The notes beneath the pieces are model-generated. The model was not told the origin of the DNA. It saw only the letters and a list, made by a program, of their open reading frames with translations, and made no database searches. Below, one piece after another: positions 1 to 5,431 of a stretch of DNA of 8,778 nucleotides. Positions within the stretch are counted from its first letter, which is position 1; every line of letters starts with the position of its first letter. The translations under genes were made by a program, and so were the position numbers. Location: assembly GCA_964425005.1 (NCBI GenBank), contig CAYRKT010000066.1, positions 1-8,778 of the forward strand, in the 5' to 3' direction. Source of the DNA: CAYRKT01 sp964425005 (GTDB lineage Bacteria > Synergistota > Synergistia > CAYRKT01).

Positions 1-1
1 C

Positions 2-259
2 GCCATGGGGGGGCACGAGTCGGTGCTTCGCGCCTCGGTGGGGAGGATGGTGCCCCAGGGGCTAAGGGGCAGCGCCTATGGGGTCTTCAATTTCCTCTTC
101 GGCCTCTCGTGGTTTGCTGGAAGCGTTTTGCTGGGGCTCCTGTACTCCTTCTCCCCCATCACCAGCTTGTCCTTCTCCGTCGCCTGCCATCTGGGGGCTT
201 TGTGGCTGTTGTGGGAGCTCGCCAGAGGGGGTAAAATCCCTCAGAGAGATGGACCCTGA
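2..259 (+). CDS. MFS-type transporter, C-terminal fragment
   Basis: Only the last 85 codons of this gene lie in the window; it is open at the left edge and ends at TGA 257-259. The visible protein holds a cytoplasmic loop with the pattern V(G)RMVPQGLRGSAYG, then two hydrophobic helices (about residues 27-48 and 54-73) and a short charged tail. A loop with Arg, Pro and a Gly-rich helix start followed by the final two helices is typical of the end of a 12-helix major facilitator superfamily permease. The substrate cannot be told from this piece. The next gene starts 6-12 bases after the stop, so the two are probably cotranscribed. Confidence is good for a membrane transporter end and moderate for MFS rather than another permease family. 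Confidence 0.7.
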   Translation, partial: AMGGHESVLRASVGRMVPQGLRGSAYGVFNFLFGLSWFAGSVLLGLLYSFSPITSLSFSVACHLGALWLLWELARGGKIPQRDGP

Positions 260-271
260 GGGGTGATGGAG

Positions 272-427
272 ATGGACGAAAGGGAGAATGGGGCGAGGGA
301 CGAGAGGGATGAGGGGCTTTTGAAGAGGGTCTCCAGGTGGATCTCCTTCCTGGCCGACGTCCTCTCCATGAAGCCGAAGCCCAAGGCCAAGAGCGACAAG
401 GACGTGGACATGGGCTGTCCCTGCTGA
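272..427 (+). CDS. Small charged protein ending in Cys-Pro-Cys (51 aa), unknown function
   Basis: I do not recognise this family. The frame opens at ATG 266 or ATG 272. I prefer 272 because GAGGGG (258-263) lies 8 bases upstream of it, but only 2 bases before ATG 266. The N-terminal 20 residues are a run of Asp, Glu, Arg and Gly; an amphipathic stretch follows (LLKRVSRWISFLADVLSM), then a Lys/Pro tract (KPKPKAKSDKD), and the end is DMGCPC. There is no signal peptide or clear membrane span. It begins immediately after the MFS gene, which suggests coexpression and perhaps association with that transporter (inference). The two cysteines at the extreme C-terminus suggest redox or metal binding. 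If the TGA at 425-427 were read as selenocysteine, the frame would continue to TAG 485-487 and create a C-P-C-U motif. Coding nature is supported by position, SD and codon use only. Confidence 0.55.
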   Translation: MDERENGARDERDEGLLKRVSRWISFLADVLSMKPKPKAKSDKDVDMGCPC

Positions 428-447
428 GCTGCTGAGGAGCGTTATCC

Positions 448-481
448 CGGGCCTGGCCCCTGCGCCAAGGGGCCTGGCTCG
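448..481 (+). terminator. Strong GC hairpin downstream of the small gene (terminator-like, alternatively SECIS-like)
   Basis: Bases 448-460 pair with 469-481 with a single T-T mismatch (454/475) and one G-T wobble; the loop is TGCGCCAA at 461-468. The upper stem is GGCCCC/GGGGCC. It lies 20 bases after the TGA at 425-427 and 25 bases before glyA. Only a weak T-rich trace (TCTT, 482-485) follows, so as an intrinsic terminator it is imperfect. It most simply ends or attenuates the MFS/small-gene transcript before glyA. Its distance from the TGA and the G in the second loop position also fit a bacterial SECIS model. Confidence 0.45.
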
Positions 482-506
482 TCTTAGAAGAGGGGGTGGC
501 TGGGTC

Positions 507-1784
507 TTGTGGTATCTGCCAGCGGTGGATCCTGAGCTCTTTTCCGCCATAAGGGGCGAGCTCCTCAGGGTGAACAGCTACCTGGAGATGATAGCCTCCG
601 AGAACTTCGTCCCGCCAGCGATCATGGAGGTCCAGGGGAGCATCCTCACCAACAAGTACGCCGAGGGCTACCCGGGGAGGCGGTACCACGGGGGGTGCGA
701 GTTCGTCGACGTGGCCGAGAGGCTCGCCGTGGAGAGGGCCAAGGCCCTCTTCGGGGCCGAGCACGCCAACGTCCAGCCCCACTCGGGGGTCAACGCCAAC
801 CTGGCGGCCTACCACGCCGTGCTGGAGCCGGGGGATCTGATCCTGGCCATGGACCTCAAGCAGGGGGGGCACCTATCCCACGGCTCTCCTGCCTCCATCA
901 CAGGCAAGCTCTACAGGGCCGTCTTCTACGGGGTTAGGCCCGACTCCGAGACCATCGACTACGACCAGGTGAGGGACCTGGCGAAGGCCCACAGGCCCAG
1001 GATGTTAATAGCCGGGGCGAGCGCCTACCCGAGGGTCATAGACTTCGCCCTCTTCCGGGAGATCGCCGACGAGGTGGGGGCCTACCTCCTGGTGGACATG
1101 GCCCACATAGCGGGGCTCGTGGCCGGTGGGGTCCACCCGAGCCCTGTCCCCCACGCCCACCTGGTCACCTCCACCACCACCAAGACCCTGAGGGGGGCCA
1201 GGGGTGGCTTCATCCTCTGCAAGGGGGAGCTCGCCTCGGCGGTGGACAAGGCCGTCTTCCCGGGCGTCCAGGGAGGGCCCATCCTCCAGAACGTGGCCGC
1301 CAAGGCACTGACCTTCAAGCTCGCCATGACGGAGGAGTTCAGGGCCTACGCCGCCAGGGTGGTGGAGAACGCGAAGGCTTTGGCCTCCACCCTCCTGGAG
1401 GAGGGGTTGAGGCTGGTCTCGGGCGGGACCGACAACCACATGATGCTGGTGGACCTGAGGTCGCTGGACCTGACGGGCAGGGAGGCGGAGGAGATCCTCT
1501 CCCGCGTGGGGATAACGGTCAACAAGAACCTGATCCCCAACGACCCCAGAGGGCCCGATAGCACCAGCGGCATCAGGATAGGGACGGCGGCGGTCACCTC
1601 CAGGGGGCTCAAGCCTCAGGACATGGTGGAGGTGGGGAGGGCCATAGCCCTGGCCCTCAAGAGCAAGGGGAAGGAGGCCGAGCGCTGCGCCAGGGCGGTG
1701 CAGGAGGTGTGCGAGAGGTACCCCCTCTACCTCGACCTCTTCGAGCGGGCCCTTCTGCTCAGGGACAGGGAGGGGCAGGCCTAG
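507..1784 (+). CDS. glyA: Serine hydroxymethyltransferase
   Basis: A cytoplasmic PLP enzyme that interconverts serine and glycine with tetrahydrofolate and supplies one-carbon units. The 425-residue length matches the bacterial family (about 415-430). Visible landmarks are the N-terminal SENF motif (31-34), YAEGYPGRRYHGG (51-63), the HGSPAS segment whose His125 should stack on PLP, DMAH (197-200) with the Asp that contacts the pyridine nitrogen, and the PLP lysine K226 in TSTTTKTLRGARGG. The start is TTG 507, with a GAGGGGGTGG Shine-Dalgarno about 10 bases upstream. No better ATG or GTG precedes the conserved region; GTG 525 is possible but has no SD at the right distance. No clear promoter is seen in 428-506. 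The 3' end overlaps the stop of the convergent nuclease gene by four bases. Confidence 0.97.
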   Translation: MWYLPAVDPELFSAIRGELLRVNSYLEMIASENFVPPAIMEVQGSILTNKYAEGYPGRRYHGGCEFVDVAERLAVERAKALFGAEHANVQPHSGVNANLAAYHAVLEPGDLILAMDLKQGGHLSHGSPASITGKLYRAVFYGVRPDSETIDYDQVRDLAKAHRPRMLIAGASAYPRVIDFALFREIADEVGAYLLVDMAHIAGLVAGGVHPSPVPHAHLVTSTTTKTLRGARGGFILCKGELASAVDKAVFPGVQGGPILQNVAAKALTFKLAMTEEFRAYAARVVENAKALASTLLEEGLRLVSGGTDNHMMLVDLRSLDLTGREAEEILSRVGITVNKNLIPNDPRGPDSTSGIRIGTAAVTSRGLKPQDMVEVGRAIALALKSKGKEAERCARAVQEVCERYPLYLDLFERALLLRDREGQA

Positions 1785-1795
1785 GCCTGCCCCTC
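1770..1795. repeat. 26-base perfect palindrome carrying the stop codons of two convergent genes
   Basis: Bases 1770-1782 are the exact reverse complement of 1783-1795. The centre is CTAG (1781-1784), which provides TAG to glyA on the plus strand and TAG to the nuclease gene on the minus strand. Because of the symmetry both proteins end in the same residues, Glu-Gly-Gln-Ala. In either transcript it would fold into a stem of about 11 bp with a 4-base loop. No T-tract follows on either side, so it may act as a bidirectional 3'-end hairpin (RNA-stabilising or Rho-associated) rather than as a classical intrinsic terminator. Confidence 0.85.
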
Positions 1796-3079
1796 GATGG
1801 ATGGGATCGCGGCCTCTCCACCCTCGGGCGGCTGCTCTGCCGCCCTTAACTCCTCCTCCCTGGGGGAGGGACCATCGGCCCCTCGACCGTTCTCGGTCCT
1901 CTCGGAGGGCTGCTCCGCGGGCTGAGGCTGAGGCCTGGGAAGCCCCATGGCCTCAGCGAAGGCGTCCAGGAAGTCCTGGTGGTTGGTCACGGTGATCTCG
2001 TAGAGGGCCGAGAGCTCCCGGGCCCTCACCCTGTCCATCCCCAGGACCACCAGGAAGCTCTCCCTGGGCGATAGCCCCAGGACCTTCTTGAGCTTGGAGT
2101 ACTTGTCTATGTGCTCCTGGAACTCGCCCGTCTTGGTCTCGATCCAGAAGTAGCGACCCCCCGCGTAGATGAGTACGTCCAGCTCCATGGCGTCGCCGTT
2201 TTGCATCGTGAGCTGGCATCCCATCGCCGCCTCGTGGGGAACCCTGTGGGTTCGAAGGAGCTTCTTGGCCTTCTCGGCCACGTATCGCTCGAGCCACAGC
2301 CCGCTCAGGAAGTTCTGCACCCACCCGGCGGTGCTGGCCTTGGCCCTTATGGTGCGGCTCTCGCTGCTGTAGTGGTAGCTGGTCAGCATGGCGTACTGCT
2401 TGAGGAGGGTGCAAAACTGCGTAGAGTTGGATATCTCCTCCTGGGAGGCCTCGCTGAGGTCCAGGGTGAACTGCCTCTTGAGGGAGAGGCTCTGCTTGAG
2501 CTTCTCGTATAGCCTCTCGAGGCTGGAGAACCTGTCGCCCAGGTAGAGGGCTAGCCGGTTGAGCACCTTCTCCTTGTCCTCGTCCTCCTGATAGGTCTTG
2601 ACCAGCTGTATCCGCTTCTTCCTCAACCACTCCTCTATGGCGCTGGGCTTGGCCTGGGGCTGCTCCTGCCTGGGCTGGGCCTCCTCGGAGGGCTTGCCCT
2701 CCTGGAGCCTGGACGCCTCGGCCTCCGCCGAAGCCTCCCCGGCTACCTCCCTCCCCTGGGGCTTAAGGCCTCCCCTGGAAAGCTCCTCGAAGACCTTCCA
2801 GAGCTCCCTGGTGAGCTTGCCCAGTCGGTCCCTCAAGGGGTCCAGGGGATCGAGCTGCATCCCCGGCGGCAGGGTGCCGGAGAGCAGCATCTCCACCACC
2901 TTCCTCTCGAGGGCCTCCTGCAACATGGCCCTCGCCTCCTCCAGGTGGGACGCCTGGACCTCTATGCCCAGCTCCTCCAGCTCCCCCGAGAACGTCCCCG
3001 ACCCCTTTATGCTGTAGCTCGCCCTTGCCATCATCCTCTGGACGTAGGTGGTGAGCATTCCCTTCCTCTCCAAGACCAT
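1781..3079 (-). CDS. Coiled-coil protein with Card1/DUF1887-like PD-(D/E)XK nuclease domain
   Basis: A 432-residue protein from ATG 3079, chosen because GAGGAG lies 7 bases upstream; GTG 3094 would overlap the previous stop but has poor SD spacing. Residues 1-105 are charged and helical. About 106-150 is a Glu/Gln/Pro/Ala-rich linker, about 150-205 is predicted helix/coiled coil, and about 250-380 is a restriction-like fold. That fold shows GLWLERYV (E264), ELDVLIYAGGRYFWIETKTG with D301 and the E314-T-K316 catalytic pair, then a KYSKLKKVLGL helix. This order resembles the C-terminal nuclease of the Card1/Can2 (DUF1887) family, but no CARF domain precedes it and no CRISPR locus is present. 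The last 50 residues are low-complexity Pro/Glu. A role in DNA or RNA cleavage is inferred from motifs; the target is unknown. It is the last gene of the minus-strand operon. Confidence 0.75.
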   Translation of the reverse strand: MVLERKGMLTTYVQRMMARASYSIKGSGTFSGELEELGIEVQASHLEEARAMLQEALERKVVEMLLSGTLPPGMQLDPLDPLRDRLGKLTRELWKVFEELSRGGLKPQGREVAGEASAEAEASRLQEGKPSEEAQPRQEQPQAKPSAIEEWLRKKRIQLVKTYQEDEDKEKVLNRLALYLGDRFSSLERLYEKLKQSLSLKRQFTLDLSEASQEEISNSTQFCTLLKQYAMLTSYHYSSESRTIRAKASTAGWVQNFLSGLWLERYVAEKAKKLLRTHRVPHEAAMGCQLTMQNGDAMELDVLIYAGGRYFWIETKTGEFQEHIDKYSKLKKVLGLSPRESFLVVLGMDRVRARELSALYEITVTNHQDFLDAFAEAMGLPRPQPQPAEQPSERTENGRGADGPSPREEELRAAEQPPEGGEAAIPSIEGQA

Positions 3080-3090
3080 AAGATCTCTCC

Positions 3091-3807
3091 TCACACCCCC
3101 TTCAACCTCATGGAGGGAGATTCGGCCCTGAGAACCCCGCTGAAGAGATCCCTGGGCTTAGCGAACCTCTCGATCAACCCCTTGAGCTCCTCCATCACCC
3201 CCTTCAGCTCCTCGTCCCCCACCGGGGGGAGGGCGTCCACGTTGAACTCCACCTCCTTCGTGGAGTCCACCACCAGAGACCTCCTCCCCTGCCTCCACGT
3301 CCACCTCCTGGTGAGGACCCAGCTCCCCTCGGCCAGGATCACCTCCCCGGGGTCGGGGCTCTCCCTCCCCTCCGAGTTGAGGGGGACGAAGGTCTCGTCG
3401 CCCCTCGCCCTTCGAAGCTCCAGGTCACCTGCCAGCTCGTCCAGAGCGTGGGCCCCCACTGGCAGGACGTGCTTCACCGAGAGGTAGTTGCCCAGGTCCA
3501 CCAGGACGCCGAAGGACGGAAGGTCCTCCCCCGACAGGACCCTCCTCAGGAGCGCCTCCATGGAGGGTCTAAAGCGCGTCGGGTCCACCTTGAGCCTCCT
3601 GTAGGCCTCCCTCCAGGCCCTCACCCTGGGGTCCTGAGATAGGGCCTCTGCGGAGGTGAAGCTCTGCCTGGCCCTGGCGCACGCCTCGGCGAGCATCTCC
3701 CGAAGCTCCTCCGGGGACGGGCCGTTTTCCACCCCCAGCGCCACCACCACCCCCCTCCTGTAGCCGGGGAAGAGATCGAAGACGGAGCCGTCGACGAAAT
3801 ACCTCAT
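3091..3807 (-). CDS. Stand-alone B3/B4 domain protein (PheT editing-domain homologue)
   Basis: A 238-residue protein that matches the free-standing B3/4 family, related to the editing module of the phenylalanyl-tRNA synthetase beta subunit. Characteristic stretches are WREAYRRLKVDPTRFRPSME (65-84), then ALLRRVLSGEDLP (85-97), VDLGNYLSVKHVLPVGAHALD (103-123), LRRARGDETFVPL (131-143), and VLTRRWTWRQ (164-173) followed by a DST motif (181-183). Family members have been proposed to bind or edit misacylated tRNA or free amino acids; no activity can be assigned from sequence. The ATG at 3807 overlaps the preceding stop as ATGA (3804-3807), and GAGGG lies about 6 bases upstream, so translation is probably coupled to the pseudouridine synthase. 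Its TGA (3091-3093) sits 11 bases before the ATG of the nuclease gene. Confidence 0.88.
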   Translation of the reverse strand: MRYFVDGSVFDLFPGYRRGVVVALGVENGPSPEELREMLAEACARARQSFTSAEALSQDPRVRAWREAYRRLKVDPTRFRPSMEALLRRVLSGEDLPSFGVLVDLGNYLSVKHVLPVGAHALDELAGDLELRRARGDETFVPLNSEGRESPDPGEVILAEGSWVLTRRWTWRQGRRSLVVDSTKEVEFNVDALPPVGDEELKGVMEELKGLIERFAKPRDLFSGVLRAESPSMRLKGV

Positions 3808-4499
3808 CGTTCACCCTCTCCCTTTAGGATCTCGACCTCCCGCGGGGTCAGCTCCCTGAAGGCCCCCTCGGCTAGCCCCTCCAGGGTCACGGGGCCGATC
3901 CTGACGCGCCTTATCCGAAGGGGAAACACCCCCAGGGCTTTGCACATGCGCTTCACCTGGTGGAAGAAGCCCTCCACCAGCGCGAGGGATAGCAGACCTT
4001 CCCCCAAGACCTCGAGCCTCCCCGGACGGCAGATCGTCCCGTCCTCCAGGGAAAGCCCCCCTCCCACCAGCTCCTTTGCCCCCTCGGGAAGCCTCCCGGA
4101 GAACCAGACCCAGTACTCCTTCTCCACCTTGCGCTTCGGGCTTATGACGCGATGGACGAACTCGCCGTCGTCGGAGAGCAAGAGGAGGCCTTCCACGTCC
4201 CGGTCTAGCCTTCCGGCTATCGAAAGCCTCCTCCTCGATGGATGATCCAGGATCTCCAGGACCGAGCCCCTCTCCCTCAGGGTGGCGCTCAGATACCCGG
4301 CGGGCTTGAACATGGCGAGGTAGACGTGGACAGGTGCTCTCAGCGCCCTCCCGTCCAGCGACACCTCCTCTCCTCCCACGCGGAGGGAGGAGTCCCTGGC
4401 GACCACACCCCCCACCCTAACCCGTCCGGACCTTATGAGATCTCTGGCCTCTCTACGGCTTAAGCCCGTCGCGAGGGAGACGAATCTGTCCAGCCTCAT
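3804..4499 (-). CDS. rsuA: RsuA-family pseudouridine synthase (16S rRNA-type)
   Basis: A 231-residue cytoplasmic RNA-modifying enzyme. An N-terminal S4 RNA-binding domain covers about 1-45 (RLDRFVSLATGLSRREARD, GRVRVGG). The catalytic domain has MFKPAGYLSAT (63-73), the signature GRLDRDVEGLLLLSDDG (96-112) with the nucleophilic Asp99, KRKVEKEYWV, and the C-terminal EGFFHQVKRMCKALG motif. The length and the short LxKPAG-to-GRLD spacing fit RsuA, which in E. coli makes pseudouridine 516 of 16S rRNA. RluB/RluE/RluF relatives are possible, so the exact target is inferred. Start ATG 4499 overlaps the stop of the band-7 gene as ATGA (4496-4499), and its own stop overlaps the next start in the same way. 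Confidence 0.9.
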   Translation of the reverse strand: MRLDRFVSLATGLSRREARDLIRSGRVRVGGVVARDSSLRVGGEEVSLDGRALRAPVHVYLAMFKPAGYLSATLRERGSVLEILDHPSRRRLSIAGRLDRDVEGLLLLSDDGEFVHRVISPKRKVEKEYWVWFSGRLPEGAKELVGGGLSLEDGTICRPGRLEVLGEGLLSLALVEGFFHQVKRMCKALGVFPLRIRRVRIGPVTLEGLAEGAFRELTPREVEILKGEGER

Positions 4500-5341
4500 C
4501 TGGCCCTGTTCAGGATCCCTCCCACGAGGCGGTCCAGGTCGGCTGGGACCACCACGGCCCTGGTGGAGGGGTTGGAGAGCAAGGCCTCCAGGGCAGCCAC
4601 GTACCTCTCGCCCAGGACGAAGTCGGACGCCCTGGCCCCCTCACCGAGGGCTTTGGAGATCTCATCCAGCGACTGGGCGTAAGCCCTCGCCATGGTGAGC
4701 CGGGCCTCGGCCTCGCGCCTCGCCGCCTCGAGCCGAGCCTCTGCCCTGAGGATGCTCGACTGCTTCTCCCCCTCGGCTCTGGTCACCATGGCCTTCCTCT
4801 CCCGCTCGGCGGCCGCCTGCTGTTCCATGGCCTGCTGCATGGAGGGGGAGGGCCTGATGTCCTGGATCTCCACCGTCCTTATGTGGAGCCCCCAGTCGGA
4901 GGCCTCGTCGGTGATGGCCTCCTTCAGGCGGGTCTTTATGATCTCCCTGGACGAGAGGGCCTCGTCCAGGTCCATGTCCCCTATGATGGAGCGCAGGGTG
5001 GTCATGATCAGGTTCTCTATGGCCAGGGCGAAGTTGGTCACCCCGTATGCCGCCTTGAAGGGGTCGACCACCCGGACGAAGGCCACCGCGTTGGCCCTTA
5101 TCACCGCGTTGTCCCTGGTGATCACCTCCTGCTCCTTCACGTCCAGGATCAGGTCCTTGGTGACCATCTTGTACCTGACCCTGTCTATCACCGGGACTAT
5201 CAGGTTGAGCCCCGGCTGCATGGTCCTGTGGTACCTGCCGAGCCGCTCCACCACGTGGGCCTCCCCCTGGGGGACTATCCTGATGCCCAGGAGGAGCACC
5301 ACGAGGACGAGCACGAGGAGCGCCAAGCCCAGGTCGAACAT
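4496..5341 (-). CDS. SPFH/band-7 (stomatin/paraslipin, QmcA-like) membrane protein
   Basis: A 281-residue membrane scaffold protein from ATG 5341. This start is chosen because GGAGGTG lies exactly 8 bases upstream; an upstream GTG at 5404 would start inside a hairpin and add 21 non-homologous residues. One N-terminal hydrophobic helix (about 4-20) is followed by the SPFH domain: IVPQGEAHVVERLGRYHRTMQPGLN (22-46), then PVIDRV, DVKEQEVITRDN, VRVVDPFKAAYGV, LRSIIGDMDLDEALSSRE and WGLHIRTVEIQDI. A long Ala/Glu/Arg-rich coiled coil runs from about 175 to 240. Such proteins oligomerise into ring-like or raft-like membrane assemblies. The usual NfeD protease partner is not beside it. It is the first gene of the operon with rsuA, B3/4 and the nuclease gene. 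No promoter consensus was found in 5342-5431. Confidence 0.93.
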   Translation of the reverse strand: MFDLGLALLVLVLVVLLLGIRIVPQGEAHVVERLGRYHRTMQPGLNLIVPVIDRVRYKMVTKDLILDVKEQEVITRDNAVIRANAVAFVRVVDPFKAAYGVTNFALAIENLIMTTLRSIIGDMDLDEALSSREIIKTRLKEAITDEASDWGLHIRTVEIQDIRPSPSMQQAMEQQAAAERERKAMVTRAEGEKQSSILRAEARLEAARREAEARLTMARAYAQSLDEISKALGEGARASDFVLGERYVAALEALLSNPSTRAVVVPADLDRLVGGILNRAR

Positions 5342-5349
5342 CCCAAGCG

Positions 5350-5356
5350 CACCTCC
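5350..5356 (-). promoter_or_regulatory. Shine-Dalgarno deciding the band-7 start
   Basis: GGAGGTG on the minus strand, 8 bases before ATG 5341. It is the best SD match in the window and rules against the longer GTG-initiated frame. Confidence 0.8.
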
Positions 5357-5374
5357 GATCCGGTCCTTGCGGAG

Positions 5375-5406
5375 CCGTGGCCCGGGAGGACCCTCCCGGG
5401 CCACGG
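5375..5406. repeat. 15-bp perfect inverted repeat between the CsgG-like and band-7 genes
   Basis: Bases 5375-5389 are exactly complementary to 5392-5406, with only AC between them. On the minus-strand transcript it lies about 25 bases after the CsgG-like stop (5432) and 33 bases before the band-7 ATG. Both flanks lack a T-tract, so it is not a standard intrinsic terminator. It could be a 3'-end stabilising hairpin, a partial terminator, or a protein-binding palindrome (its core is GGCCCGGGAGG). Confidence 0.7.
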
Positions 5407-5431
5407 GCGAAAACCCTGAAGTCCCTGGCCG

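Noticed and set aside
159..872. Minus-strand open frames across the small gene and the start of glyA
   Set aside because: Pro/Arg/Gly-rich compositional shadows of the plus-strand genes; no SD and no recognisable motif.
1781..3079. CRISPR ancillary (Card1/Can2) locus
   Set aside because: Only the nuclease half resembles that family; there is no CARF domain, no cas gene and no repeat-spacer array in the window.
5342..5404. N-terminal extension of the band-7 protein from GTG 5404
   Set aside because: It would begin in a 15-bp hairpin, adds non-homologous residues before the membrane helix, and ignores the excellent SD for ATG 5341.
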